From CBDCYN01 sp965224205 (GTDB lineage Bacteria; Planctomycetota; Phycisphaerae; Phycisphaerales; Phycisphaeraceae), in contig CBDCYN010000032.1 of NCBI GenBank assembly GCA_965224205.1, forward strand, positions 175,585 to 239,584: a stretch of DNA of 64,000 nt. The letters are read 5' to 3'. The first letter of the stretch is position 1; each line of letters begins with the position of its first letter. This document shows, piece by piece, positions 1-10,136 of this stretch. Position numbers and translations under genes: made by a program. The notes under the pieces were generated by a model. The model searched no databases and had not been told where the DNA came from. It was given only the letters and a program-made list of their open reading frames with translations.

Positions 1-972
1 TCGGTCACCCTGGGCCCCGAGGGACGCTGGGTGGTGGGCAACAGTATCCGCCAAGGGGGCGGGCTATTCCTGTGGCAAACGCATCCCTACTGGCAGCAGC
101 GGCCCGTCGCGCACCGCGGTGAGACCCTAACCTCCGCGGTGTTCAGCGGCGACGCCCGGCATCTGCTAACGGTCACCGGGTCGCTGACGCTCTGGGACCT
201 CAGCAGCGCCGCGGCGCGGTGGTCGGTGTCGGGGGACCTCCTCTCGCCGGTGTTCAGCGCCGATGGCCGGCTCGTCGCCGCCGCCGACGCCTCGGGGATC
301 CGGGTCTGGGACACCGATTCGGGACAAGAAGCCCTCACCCTGCATGGGCCCCACGACCGGGTTCGGTCGGTCGCGATCCACCCCGGCAACCAGACCCTCG
401 CCTCGGGCGGCGATGATTCGGTGATCCGCTTCTGGGACCTGCTTACGGGTCGGGTCACCCGTGAGATCCCTTGGTCGACCTCGAGGCGAACGGTGGTCTC
501 CAAGCTGTTGTTCAACGCAGACGGCAGCCGGTTGTTCGCCCAGGACATGCACGGCGAGCTGAAGATGTGGGACACCGGTTTCGGCAGCGAGGTCGGGTCC
601 GACCCGCTCGACGAGATCGTCCATACCTGGGCGTTGAGCCCCGATGGGGCCGTCCTCGCCGAAGGGGGGTACAAAGGGATCCGCCTGGTCGACACCCGCA
701 CCGGTCAGCAGATCCAGAAGATGCGTGGCCACACCGAGTTTGTCGAGGCCCTGGCGTTCAGCCCCGACGGGCAGCGCCTGGCCTCGGGCGGCGACGACAA
801 GACCATCATCCTCTGGGACCCCGCGACCGGGACCGAGATCCTCACGCTCCGCGGCCACAAGGCGGGCGTGACCGGCCTGGTCTTCAGCGACGACGGGCAA
901 CGCCTCACGTCGATCAGTCAAGAAGAGGGCGTGATCCGCGTGTGGCTAGCCCGGGAACAACCGCTACCCTAG
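1..972 (+). CDS. WD40 repeat protein, 5' end outside the window
   Basis: The reading frame is open from the first base, and the residues before the first possible GTG start already fit a WD40 blade (SVTLGPEGRWVVG), so the true start lies upstream. At least six blades can be seen, with the usual alternation of GH, SPDG and LWD-type motifs (LTLWDLS, IRVWDTDSG, IRFWDLLTG, IILWDPATG, IRVWLAREQ). WD40 propellers are binding scaffolds with no catalysis of their own. In multidomain proteins of this type the propeller often follows a kinase or NTPase domain, which cannot be judged here. It is followed after about 50 bp on the same strand by the CHAT gene, so the two may be co-transcribed. Confidence 0.85.
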   Translation, partial: SVTLGPEGRWVVGNSIRQGGGLFLWQTHPYWQQRPVAHRGETLTSAVFSGDARHLLTVTGSLTLWDLSSAAARWSVSGDLLSPVFSADGRLVAAADASGIRVWDTDSGQEALTLHGPHDRVRSVAIHPGNQTLASGGDDSVIRFWDLLTGRVTREIPWSTSRRTVVSKLLFNADGSRLFAQDMHGELKMWDTGFGSEVGSDPLDEIVHTWALSPDGAVLAEGGYKGIRLVDTRTGQQIQKMRGHTEFVEALAFSPDGQRLASGGDDKTIILWDPATGTEILTLRGHKAGVTGLVFSDDGQRLTSISQEEGVIRVWLAREQPLP

Positions 973-1025
973 AGTGGTTGAGGATCGAGGACCCCATGAA
1001 CCATCACGCCAACGGAGACAGAACC

Positions 1026-3419
1026 ATGAAGAACCGAATCTACGCCGGGGGGATTTATCGAAGGCAACCGACCCGGTGGTGGTGGCTCGTCGCAATCGTT
1101 TGGGCCTGGGTTGCGACCCCTTTATGGGCGCAAGGGGCACAGCCCCAGACCGACCGCTCTGCTGCAAGGCCCGGATCGATCGCCGACCGGGCGATGGCCG
1201 ACGGCTTGGAGTCCTACCAATACGGCGACTATGAGGCCGCCACCACCCACTGGCAACAAGCGGTGCAGCACTATGAAAAAGAAAACCGCCCCATCCAACG
1301 GATCGACGCGATGCGGAACCTCGCCACGGTCCTGCGCGACCAAGGCCAGTACCGATTAGCGAATGAACTCATTCTCGAAGCCCTGGAGCTGGCCAAGGAT
1401 CTGGCCGACCGCCCCCGCCAGATCCAGCTCTACAACGAGTGGGCCGTTCTGTCGACGCTCCGCCGCCAAACCGATGACGCCCAAGCACGCTTGGCCCAAG
1501 CCCTGGCCATGGCCCAAGCCGACGGCGATCTGTCCGCCGAGGCGAAGATCCTCAACAACCTCGGCAACCTCCTGGTGACCCTCGATCAATACGACGAGGC
1601 CCTCGATCAGTACCGACGCAGCGCCGATCTAGCGCAGCGACTCGACCAACCGCGGTTACAGGCCAGGGCCCTAACCAATGGCGCGATGTGCGCGGCCCTC
1701 AACGCCGACACTCAGGCCGCCGCGGAGTTAAACCGCCGCGCCCGACAGCTGGCCGAATCGCTACCCGTTTCCCACACCAAAGCAAGCCTGCTCATCGCCA
1801 TCGGGCACAACGGCCAGCAGCTGCTTGACCTAACCCTCGCCCAACCGATCCACCCGCGCCAACAACAGCTCGACGAAACCGTCGACACCTACCGCCTGGC
1901 GTTAAGTACAGCCAAAGACCTCGGCGATGCGACCGCCCGTGCTTTCGTCCTTAGCAAGCTCGCGGAGATCTATGAATCCCACGGCCGAGGCGAAGACGCC
2001 CTTTCACTGATCGGCCGCGCGCTGTCCGCCGCCCCGAAGGCCACCCCTCGCGACATCCTGTACCGATGGCAGTGGCAAGCCGGGCGGCTGATGAACCAGC
2101 AGGGCCGATCCGACGACGCGATCAACGCCTACACCGCCGCGGTCGCCTCGCTTGAGTCGGTGAGGCAGGAGGTCACATTCGGCTACGGCAACCGCTTCGG
2201 CGACCGGTCGTTCCGCCAGCGCGTCGGGGCTCTGTATTACGAGCTGGCCGACCTGCTGCTGCAACGAGCCGGTGGCGCGGCCGAAGATGAATCATTGAAG
2301 AAGAAGGATCTGACCGCCGCTCAGGAGAATATCGAGCGGCTCAAGACCGCGCAGCTGGTCGATTATTTTGACGAACAGTGCGTGGCCGAACTCCAAGCCC
2401 AGCTCGACCAGGTCACCGCGATCTCCCCCGGCACGGTGGTGGTCTACCCGATCCCGCTAGCCGACCGCACCGCCTTGCTCCTGAGCTTCAGCGATGAGCT
2501 GAAGTTGGTCACCGCCCCGGTGGGCCGCGATGAATTGTTTGAAGAGGCCCGCCGTTTCCGGTACGAGCTCGAGAACCTCGCCACCCGTACCCACCTCCTG
2601 CACGCCCAACAGCTCGACCAGTGGCTGATCGAGCCCATCAAGGCCCAGCTCGAGTCGCACGGGATCGACACCATCGTGTGGGTCCCCGACGGGCCGCTGG
2701 GGCTGATCCCGATCGCGGCCCTGCATGACGGGCAGCGGTTCCTGGCCCAGCGGTACGCCTGCGCGGTCGTCCCCGGGCTGACCCTGATGGACCCCCAACC
2801 CCTGGCCCAAGAAAAGCTGCGGCTGCTGGCGTGCGGGCTTTCGGTTTCCCCTCATGAGGGCCTAGCCCCGCTCGTGCACGTGCCCCAAGAGCTCGACGGG
2901 GTGACCCGCTTCTTTGAAAGCAAAACCCTGCTCGATGATCAGTTCCTCTTGGATCGTCTCCAGCGGGAGGTCCGAGAAAGCCCGTACTCCATCGTGCACA
3001 TCGCCTCTCACGGGCAGTTCGGGCACGACGCCAAGGACACGTTTGTATGGACCTACGACAAGAAATTGACCCTGGCCGACCTCGAGCAGCTGATCCGCCC
3101 GGCCCGGTTCCGCGACGACCCCGTCGAGCTGCTGGTCCTTAGCGCTTGCCAGACCGCCAGCGGCGATGATCGCACCGCCCTGGGCTTAGCGGGGATCGCC
3201 CTGCGAGCCGGCGCCCGCAGCGCCATGGCCACGCTGTGGTCGATCGACGACGAGGCGTCGACTCAGCTGGTCACCGAGTTCTACCGGCAGCTCCACGACG
3301 ACCCGACAATCTCGAAGGTCAAGGCCCTTCAGCGGGCCCAGAATAGGATCATCGAAGACCGGGAGTTTGAAGACCCGTACTACTGGTCGGCGTACCTGGT
3401 CGTGGGCAACTGGCAGTAG
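1026..3419 (+). CDS. Exported TPR-CHAT caspase-like protein
   Basis: The protein has 797 residues from the ATG preceded by GGAGACA; an in-frame ATG 30 bases upstream lacks a comparable ribosome site. The N-terminus has basic residues, a hydrophobic stretch (WWWLVAIVWAWVATPLWA) and a probable signal peptidase site at AQGAQ. Residues of about 50-400 are TPR-like helical repeats (SYQYGDYEAATTHW, LNNLGNLLVTLDQYDEALDQY). The C-terminal third is a CHAT domain, a clan CD peptidase related to caspases and separases: the catalytic His is in HIASHGQF (about residue 662) and the Cys in LSACQTASG (about 708), both intact. CHAT proteins cleave or sense partners that are mostly unknown. Neighbouring DUF928-like and haemagglutinin-type genes repeat a cyanobacterial neighbourhood. 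An exported location is inferred from the signal. Confidence 0.9.
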   Translation: MKNRIYAGGIYRRQPTRWWWLVAIVWAWVATPLWAQGAQPQTDRSAARPGSIADRAMADGLESYQYGDYEAATTHWQQAVQHYEKENRPIQRIDAMRNLATVLRDQGQYRLANELILEALELAKDLADRPRQIQLYNEWAVLSTLRRQTDDAQARLAQALAMAQADGDLSAEAKILNNLGNLLVTLDQYDEALDQYRRSADLAQRLDQPRLQARALTNGAMCAALNADTQAAAELNRRARQLAESLPVSHTKASLLIAIGHNGQQLLDLTLAQPIHPRQQQLDETVDTYRLALSTAKDLGDATARAFVLSKLAEIYESHGRGEDALSLIGRALSAAPKATPRDILYRWQWQAGRLMNQQGRSDDAINAYTAAVASLESVRQEVTFGYGNRFGDRSFRQRVGALYYELADLLLQRAGGAAEDESLKKKDLTAAQENIERLKTAQLVDYFDEQCVAELQAQLDQVTAISPGTVVVYPIPLADRTALLLSFSDELKLVTAPVGRDELFEEARRFRYELENLATRTHLLHAQQLDQWLIEPIKAQLESHGIDTIVWVPDGPLGLIPIAALHDGQRFLAQRYACAVVPGLTLMDPQPLAQEKLRLLACGLSVSPHEGLAPLVHVPQELDGVTRFFESKTLLDDQFLLDRLQREVRESPYSIVHIASHGQFGHDAKDTFVWTYDKKLTLADLEQLIRPARFRDDPVELLVLSACQTASGDDRTALGLAGIALRAGARSAMATLWSIDDEASTQLVTEFYRQLHDDPTISKVKALQRAQNRIIEDREFEDPYYWSAYLVVGNWQ

Positions 3420-3593
3420 CGATCACGATCGCCCCGGACCGCCCCGTGACGCGTGGCCCTGAAAAAAAATTTTCACCGCGCGCAGAGATCGCCCCGATCC
3501 AGGCAAACAATAAATAGAGGATAGAGACACACCGGGCCCTGGACAGACCCTCAACGGGCCTTAACGCAACACCGACCGTGGAAAGGATACACC

Positions 3594-4424
3594 ATGACCC
3601 GACCCTCAAGCCCGATCGCCTTCATCGCGATGTTGATGGCCCTTGTAGCCCACGGCGCCGCCGAAGGCCGTGACCGTGACGCCGTTTCCCTCTCAGACAC
3701 GACCCCGCCCCTCCCGGCGGCCGCGGCCGAGGTGGATGAAGCCCCCCTACGCCCGCTCGTGTTTACCCCCAAGAGCTACCCCGGGATCGCGTCGTACAAT
3801 GCCCGCAAGCTGATCTCCGGCTCACACCGGTCGGCCCAGACCGGCGGCTCCCATCAACGGCCCGAGGTCTACGTGTTGCTGCCCCCGAAGGTCGCGCTAA
3901 CCACCGAGGCCCAGCCGTCGCTGTTCTGGTACCTCAGCCAGCCCACCGCCAGCAAGATCCTCATCACGATCAATACCCTCGACGCCCCTAAGCCGGTCTT
4001 GTCCCTCCAGCTCGACGGCGCCGCGGTGCGCGGGATCCAGCGGCTGGACCTGTCGCGCCTCGGGGTGACCCTTTCTCCGAAGGTCGAGTACGAATGGGTG
4101 GTCACCCTGGTGGTCAACCCTAACCGCCCAGCGGAGAATGTCTCCGGCCGAAGCATCGTGTGCCGGATCGCCCCGTCCGACTGCCCGTTCCAGCAGCTCG
4201 CGGGCCAGACACGGTACGAGCGGGCGAGGATCTTCTTCGAAGAAGGGATCTTTGTCGACGCCCTCAGCGAGATCTGTGACCTGATCGATCAGCAGCCACG
4301 TAACATGCCCCTGATCCAGATCCGCAACGACATGCTCCAGCAGGTCAACTACGAGGTCGTCCTCAACCGTCACGATGACCAGTCGTTTGAGGAAAGAATC
4401 GTCCTGGCCGAGACCGGATCGTGA
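3594..4424 (+). CDS. DUF928-like exported protein
   Basis: This 276-residue protein begins at an ATG preceded by GAAAGGA. Its N-terminus is a short signal peptide (PIAFIAMLMALVAHGAAEG). The central part has the pattern I associate with DUF928: a proline-led segment VYVLLPPKVALTTEAQPSLFWYLSQPTASK, then a beta-rich section and a C-terminal helical part (TRYERARIFFEEGIFVDALSEICDLI) like the TPR-like end of that family. In cyanobacteria DUF928 genes sit beside CHAT and filamentous-haemagglutinin genes, as here. No function is known. The family assignment rests on sequence pattern and neighbourhood only. Confidence 0.6.
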   Translation: MTRPSSPIAFIAMLMALVAHGAAEGRDRDAVSLSDTTPPLPAAAAEVDEAPLRPLVFTPKSYPGIASYNARKLISGSHRSAQTGGSHQRPEVYVLLPPKVALTTEAQPSLFWYLSQPTASKILITINTLDAPKPVLSLQLDGAAVRGIQRLDLSRLGVTLSPKVEYEWVVTLVVNPNRPAENVSGRSIVCRIAPSDCPFQQLAGQTRYERARIFFEEGIFVDALSEICDLIDQQPRNMPLIQIRNDMLQQVNYEVVLNRHDDQSFEERIVLAETGS

Positions 4425-4511
4425 CTGTGCAGTAATGTGTAGTGCTGCGACCATTCGCCCCACCCGCTGCCCATGGACGCGGGGCGAAACACCAGCCAAG
4501 CCTTCAGCAGA

Positions 4512-7500
4512 TTACGGAGACGACTCCGCTGCATCCGGCCCCGTCCCGTACCCGTAACCCCCGCCACCCGGGACCGCCAGATCGACGCTAGGTAGCCACC
4601 CGTCCGGGGTCACCGTCGTCCCCCCGGGCCCCGACTCGGTAAATGAGCTAGCCCCGGCGCCCACCTGCACCGCGCACTGCGCCTGCAAACGCGCCAGCGC
4701 ATCGAGCAGCGACACCGGAGGGACCACCAAGCTACCCGACAGGTCCAACTCCGGCGGCAGCGACACCGTATCCGTTAAAATCACGCTCCCAGAGCTTAGA
4801 AAGATCGCGTTAGGATCAATGATCACCTCCACGTCCTGGCCCCCCGCCAACCCGTTGATGACGCTGTTGCGCAGGATCACGAACACCGGGTCGATCTCGA
4901 TCTTCGCCCCGTCGCCACCAGCCTCAGCGGTAAGCGTGCTGTCCACCAGCTGAACATGTTGCGGAGCGGTGAGTTTGATATTACCCCCGTCGCCCCCAGC
5001 TTCGGCGCTGATGGTGCTGGCCAGCACGTCGATCGTGGTGCCCGCGGTGATGGTGATGTTGCCCCCGTCCGATTCCAACGCCGACGTCGTCACAGACGCC
5101 CCGCTCTTAAATACCACCGAGCCCTGCGAATGGATTTCAACGTCACCCGCCAACCCGGACGTCACGCTGGCCGCAGAGATCTGCGCGGCGTTACGCAGCT
5201 CTAACACCTGCGTGTTGATCGTGACGCTACCCCCGGGGCCCGTATCGCCCCCAGCGCCTTGGACCCGCGCCGATGGCCCCAGGTCCACCTGCACCGACGA
5301 TTGCAGGGTGCCGTTGTCCGGGATCGCCTGCGGCAGATCCGTCGCGGTGAAGACCTGGTCCCCCAGCACCAGCGACCACGCATCGAGGCTGCCGCTGTTG
5401 CCCGCGTTGCGGTCACGCACATCCAGGGTCCAAGTGCCCGACGCCGCCTCGTCCACGAGACGACCCAGCGGCTCGCGCGGCAGGAACGTGCCCGTGAATG
5501 GAGCCGTTCCAGCCGAGAACGGCTGGTCAGCGCGGTCGTCGATCCGGGTGTTGATAAAGTTATCCCCGTCCCCGCCCTCCTCGCGGATCAATGCCGAGCG
5601 CGTCTCGCTTGGTGTGAACAGCCGGAGGGTCAGGTCCTGGTCGAACGGGTGGGTGATATCCAAAATGATCGCCATATCAGCGCGGGTGGGACTCGTGTTG
5701 GCGAGGATCCGCGACCTCAATCCGTCGAGAAAAACCTCATCCGCGGTGATGTCGATCGTTCCCCCGGTGCCGAGCCCACTGGTGGTCGTGCTGATCAGTC
5801 CGCCCGATTCAAGGTTCAACGAGCCGAGCACGTCTAGGGTAATCTTCCCAGCGTTGCCCGTGCTGGACGTCACCGCCGTCACAACGGCCCCATCGCGTAT
5901 GGCGACCTGAGCTGCGTTCATGTTGATATCACCGCCATGACCCGTTCCACGGGTGTCTGAAACGACCCGTGTGCCGACGCCCATTACGGTAATCATGTCC
6001 ATTGCGGTCAGGACAAGGTCATTACCCATACCCGGGCCGATGGTGCCGCTATCGACCTGAGCCCCGTCAAGAACGGTTATGTCTCTAGCCGTAATTTCGA
6101 TGACTCCGGCATCGCCCGCACCCGGCTGGTCACTCCTAGCCTTCGCCTGCACCGAGCTGCGGTTATCGTCGTCCAGGTCTAACCCAGCGACCAGGACTTC
6201 ACCGGTTACGGTAATGACAATCGTTCCCCCGTCACCTGTCGTATCAGTCGTGCTTTCGATCCGAGACCCCTCGACAACCGAGATCCGCTGGCCATCGATC
6301 GTGACATTGCCGGCGTTACCCGCTTTAGACGAATTTCCATCACCGTCGCCCCCACCCCCACCATCACCATCACCGCTGCCGGAACCGGAACCCGAGCCAC
6401 CCCCACCGTCACCGCTGCCGGAACCGGAACCCGAGCCACCCCCACCGTCACCGCTGCCGGAACCCGTACCCGAGCCACCCCCACCGTCACCGCTGCCGGA
6501 ACCGGAACCCGAGCCACCCCCACCGTCACCGCTGCCGGAACCCGTACCCGAGCCACCGCCGCCGTCACCGCTGCCGGAACCCGTACCCGAGCCACCGCCG
6601 CCGTCACCGCTGCCGGAACCCGTACCCGAGCCACCACCGCCGTCACCGCTGCCGGAACCCGTACCTGAGCCACCACCGCCGTCACCGCTGCCGGAACCCG
6701 TACCCGAGCCACCACCGCCGCCGCCGCTGCCGGAACCCGTACCCGAGCCACCGCCGCCGTCACCGCCGGAGTCCTCTTGAGAGGAAAGTGTGCTGGAGCT
6801 GATCACGGACCCAGACTTGAGATCTAGCTGCAATGAAGTGGTGTCGGTGCGGCCTGAAAGGGTGATGTTACCCGCACGGCCCGGACCGCTCGTGGTCGCA
6901 TCAATGGCCGCCTCATGAGACAGCTCGATAGAATCCGCTTTGATGGAGATGTCTCCACCGCGACCGCTCTCGGGGCCGGCGCGGGTGATCAACCCTGTGA
7001 GGTCGTCGCCAAACGGGTCTTGTGCCCCTTCCAGACCGGCCATGACGAGGCTGGTGGTCTCGATGACCAAGTTCCCAGCCTTGGCGCCCTGACTCGAGAA
7101 ATTGTCCGCGGAGATGATCGACCCGTCACGGACCTCTAAGCTGTCTGTGGTCACCTTAACCAACCCGCCGTCGCCGGTCCCCGCAGTAGAAGCGGTGATC
7201 GCCCCCCGATTATCAAGGAGCAGAAAACTTGTCTTTAGTTCGATATTACCGCCGACCCCGGACCCCTGACTGACACTGGCGATCGACGCCGCGTTGGTGA
7301 CCGACACCGACTCGAGAACCTCCAGGTCAATCCGGCCGGCGTCGCCGGAACCGGTGCTGGTGCTGTTGATCGCCCCGCCACTGTCCGCGACCAACCGGTC
7401 GGCTTCAACGATAATATCCCCACCGACCCCCAACCCGGTAGCCACCGCTGAGATCACGCCCCCACCGACCAGGGTCAAGTCCTCGACATCCACGAAGATC

Positions 7501-10136
7501 TCTCCCCCCAGCCCGCCCACAGAATCGTCCCCGAAGGCCTCGGCGCCGATCCCCGTGATCAAGAAGAAGTTGCCGATATCAAACTCGACGTCCTTCCCGT
7601 CGATCGTCAGCGATTGTGCCGTCACCTCCACGCGACCGGCATCCCCGGCACTAAACGACGCAGACGCGACCAAAGCGGCTGGGCCGACGATGTCGATCTC
7701 ATTGGCGTCGAGGCGGATCTGCCCGCCCTTACCGCTACCGAAAGTGGTCGCGGTGACGGTGGTCACGCCGCCGTCGCGGCCCTCTTCGATCGTGATCTGC
7801 GGCGCGGTCAGTGCGATATCCCCGCCCTTGGCAGGGCCAAAGGTGCTGGTGCTGACCCCGGCAAACTTGATCGTCAGCTCCTGGCTGGCGTCGATGGTGA
7901 GGTTGCCGCCTTCGCCGCCGCTGACCGGGTCGACGGTCTGGGAAGCGACCAGGGTGAACGCCCCCGCTTCATTGCCGATGATCGAGACGTGATCGCCCGA
8001 GATCGTCACGCTGCCGCCCCGGCCCGGCCCCGTGGTGTCGGCGGCGATGATCGCCCCGGCTGAGACGTCAACCGTGTTGGAACTGATCGAGATGTCCCCG
8101 GCGTCGCCGCCAAACTCGCTAGCGGTGCTGAACAACCCCGACAGGAAATCCGACTGCCCCTGCCCCACGGTCAAGGTCTCGGAACTGACGGTCAGGTCCC
8201 CCGCGTGGCCGGGCCCCATTGAATTCGTTAAAAGCAACGCCGAATCGAGCACCTCAACGGTCTGGGCCTGGATCGTCAAGTCACCGGCGTCCCCGGGCCC
8301 CAGCGTCGTGGCGGCCAGACTCGAGGTCATCGCCAGCAACGCAGGAGGCGGAAAAACACCGAACGGCTCGAGCACGGACGCATCGATCTCGAAAAACGGC
8401 ACCACGTTGGCGGCGTCGGCGCCCGAGACGAGAACATGATCCGCGGTGATGGCCACATCCCCGCCCGAGCCCAGCCCGAGGGTCTGTGATGCGATCGTGC
8501 CGCGGCCTTGGACGCGCACCTGACCGGCGTTCACGGTGACGCTGCCCGCGGGCTGATCCCCCAGGGTCAACGACCAGACGGAGCTTAAGCTCACGGTCCC
8601 GATCACGTCTAACACCTGAGAAACGTCGAGCGTGATCGGCCCGCTGCTGCCCAAGCCAACGGTGAAGCTGAGGATCCCGGTCACCGCCTGTGGATCCGGC
8701 GCGGGGCTGGGAGGCGACGAAAAATTCTTGCTATCGATCAGGATCGAGTCCGAGACGACCGTCACCGCTGCCCCGGCGCCCTGGCCCGTCGACGTGGCCG
8801 TGACGGCTGCGCCTTCGAGGAGGGTGAGGGTCGGCGCCTGGATGGAAATGGCCCCGCCCGGTCCCGGGCCAGCCGCGACGCTTACCACCCCGGTTCTGGG
8901 TATCAGGGGGTCGGCGGGGATGAACCCCTGCCCATCGATCAGCAGGTCCTGCGATTCGATGACGATCGGTCCCCCAGCGGCCTGTGTGAACGTGGCGGTC
9001 CCGATCGCTGCCCCGTTGAGCAGGGTCGTGGTCTGCGAATCGACGCTCACATGGCCGCCATCACCTTGCCCGAGCGTATTCGATCCGACGAACGCGCCAA
9101 CGGCTGCCCCGTCGATCAGCACGTTGGTAGCCGACAGGTTTACGTCGCCGCCACGCCCCTGCGAGGTGGTCTCGGTCAATACGGTGGCGCTGACGACGCT
9201 TAGATCCCCCGTGGCGTTGATCTGCACCGGTCGTCCGGCGCCGGGGCCCAGGGTGCGGCTGGTCAGTGTCGAGGTTTCGAGGGTGATGTCCTTGGCTTGG
9301 ACCGTCACCCGACCGCCTTGGGGTCCGTCGGCGGCGATCGTGGACCCGTTGGCGATCGTCACGTCCCCAAGCTCACTGAACGCCGAGGTATCGATGGGGG
9401 AATCGAGGTCTTGGACATCAAGGCCCAATGACCCTGGGGAAGCGACGCTGGCGATATCCACCCGACCGCCCGGGGCTTGGAGCTGGACCGCGTCCATCTG
9501 TACGTCCCCCGCGACGATCGATACGCCCCGATCCAGTGCGGCGGTTAGTTGCGATCCTTGTGCCGTGACGGGCCCCGCCTGGGGTGACAAGAACCCGAAC
9601 GCCGCCGGAGGGGCGGTGGTGAGCACGCTCTGGGAGGCATCGGTCGACGCCGTGAAGCTGCCGCCATCGGCCAGGTGCAGCTGGTTGGCGGTGGTCACCA
9701 CGAACGACCCACCGACGTCGAGCTGGGCGTTGGGGCCAAACACCACCCCGTTAGGGTTCATCAAGAAAAAATTCGCGTTGGGCATCCCCGAGCTGCGCAG
9801 CAGCCCGTCGATATTCGAAGCCGAACCCCCGGTGACGCGGGCCAGCACGTTGGCGATGTGGGTCGGCCCGGTGAATGTGGCGGACTCGCCGGTATTGACA
9901 TTGAACTGGCTGAAACTGTGGAACAGGTTGTTGCCGGTGGTCTGGCCCAGGCTGGCGGGGATCTGATAGTCCGGGCCGGTTAACGGGCCAGCGGCAGCGG
10001 TGCCCACCGACCCGTCGGTGGCGATCTGCCCCCAGGCCGCGGTGGCGCACAGCCCCAGCACACAGGCCGCCGCGATACCTGGGCTCGAGGCCAAAGGACG
10101 TGACACCGTTCGATGATGATCATGCGGTAGTAACAT
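4512..10136 (-). CDS. Two-partner-secretion exoprotein (filamentous haemagglutinin type) with P-domain
   Basis: This 1,874-residue protein has a signal peptide (ACVLGLCATAAWGQ) followed by a TPS secretion domain with its hallmarks: NLFHSFSQFNV, VTGGSASNIDGLL and NANFFLMNPNGVVFGPNAQLDVGGSF in consecutive segments. The body is a long series of beta-helix repeats of the type GGDIxIxAxxVxVxxGAxI. About residues 1,120-1,265 form a low-complexity Gly/Ser spacer of 13-residue units. About residues 1,480-1,580 match a proprotein-convertase P-domain (DITHPFDQDLTLRLFTPS, ASGTWTLDVRDRNAGNSGSL, DAWSLVLG). Such proteins cross the outer membrane through a TpsB (Omp85-like) partner, which is not in this window. 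The gene converges on the CHAT/DUF928 pair, and this set is repeated in cyanobacteria. The role may be adhesion or surface display. Confidence 0.88.
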   Translation of the reverse strand: MLLPHDHHRTVSRPLASSPGIAAACVLGLCATAAWGQIATDGSVGTAAAGPLTGPDYQIPASLGQTTGNNLFHSFSQFNVNTGESATFTGPTHIANVLARVTGGSASNIDGLLRSSGMPNANFFLMNPNGVVFGPNAQLDVGGSFVVTTANQLHLADGGSFTASTDASQSVLTTAPPAAFGFLSPQAGPVTAQGSQLTAALDRGVSIVAGDVQMDAVQLQAPGGRVDIASVASPGSLGLDVQDLDSPIDTSAFSELGDVTIANGSTIAADGPQGGRVTVQAKDITLETSTLTSRTLGPGAGRPVQINATGDLSVVSATVLTETTSQGRGGDVNLSATNVLIDGAAVGAFVGSNTLGQGDGGHVSVDSQTTTLLNGAAIGTATFTQAAGGPIVIESQDLLIDGQGFIPADPLIPRTGVVSVAAGPGPGGAISIQAPTLTLLEGAAVTATSTGQGAGAAVTVVSDSILIDSKNFSSPPSPAPDPQAVTGILSFTVGLGSSGPITLDVSQVLDVIGTVSLSSVWSLTLGDQPAGSVTVNAGQVRVQGRGTIASQTLGLGSGGDVAITADHVLVSGADAANVVPFFEIDASVLEPFGVFPPPALLAMTSSLAATTLGPGDAGDLTIQAQTVEVLDSALLLTNSMGPGHAGDLTVSSETLTVGQGQSDFLSGLFSTASEFGGDAGDISISSNTVDVSAGAIIAADTTGPGRGGSVTISGDHVSIIGNEAGAFTLVASQTVDPVSGGEGGNLTIDASQELTIKFAGVSTSTFGPAKGGDIALTAPQITIEEGRDGGVTTVTATTFGSGKGGQIRLDANEIDIVGPAALVASASFSAGDAGRVEVTAQSLTIDGKDVEFDIGNFFLITGIGAEAFGDDSVGGLGGEIFVDVEDLTLVGGGVISAVATGLGVGGDIIVEADRLVADSGGAINSTSTGSGDAGRIDLEVLESVSVTNAASIASVSQGSGVGGNIELKTSFLLLDNRGAITASTAGTGDGGLVKVTTDSLEVRDGSIISADNFSSQGAKAGNLVIETTSLVMAGLEGAQDPFGDDLTGLITRAGPESGRGGDISIKADSIELSHEAAIDATTSGPGRAGNITLSGRTDTTSLQLDLKSGSVISSSTLSSQEDSGGDGGGGSGTGSGSGGGGGGSGTGSGSGDGGGGSGTGSGSGDGGGGSGTGSGSGDGGGGSGTGSGSGDGGGGSGTGSGSGDGGGGSGSGSGSGDGGGGSGTGSGSGDGGGGSGSGSGSGDGGGGSGSGSGSGDGDGGGGGDGDGNSSKAGNAGNVTIDGQRISVVEGSRIESTTDTTGDGGTIVITVTGEVLVAGLDLDDDNRSSVQAKARSDQPGAGDAGVIEITARDITVLDGAQVDSGTIGPGMGNDLVLTAMDMITVMGVGTRVVSDTRGTGHGGDINMNAAQVAIRDGAVVTAVTSSTGNAGKITLDVLGSLNLESGGLISTTTSGLGTGGTIDITADEVFLDGLRSRILANTSPTRADMAIILDITHPFDQDLTLRLFTPSETRSALIREEGGDGDNFINTRIDDRADQPFSAGTAPFTGTFLPREPLGRLVDEAASGTWTLDVRDRNAGNSGSLDAWSLVLGDQVFTATDLPQAIPDNGTLQSSVQVDLGPSARVQGAGGDTGPGGSVTINTQVLELRNAAQISAASVTSGLAGDVEIHSQGSVVFKSGASVTTSALESDGGNITITAGTTIDVLASTISAEAGGDGGNIKLTAPQHVQLVDSTLTAEAGGDGAKIEIDPVFVILRNSVINGLAGGQDVEVIIDPNAIFLSSGSVILTDTVSLPPELDLSGSLVVPPVSLLDALARLQAQCAVQVGAGASSFTESGPGGTTVTPDGWLPSVDLAVPGGGGYGYGTGPDAAESSP
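6345..6775 (-). repeat. 39-bp tandem repeat coding a Gly/Ser spacer
   Basis: About ten units of 39 bp, each coding 13 residues of the type GGGGSGTGSGSGD, lie in frame inside the exoprotein. Units differ mainly by Thr/Ser and wobble changes. Because the unit is a multiple of three, changes in copy number keep the frame. The array also creates a long Pro-rich open frame on the other strand that is not a gene. Confidence 0.9.

Noticed and set aside
471..1025. Upstream extension of the CHAT frame
   Set aside because: It lies over the WD40 gene in another frame. The ATG at 1,026 has a ribosome site and begins the signal peptide.
6079..6780. Plus-strand Pro-rich open frame
   Set aside because: It is the complement of the Gly/Ser repeat of the exoprotein and has no independent support.
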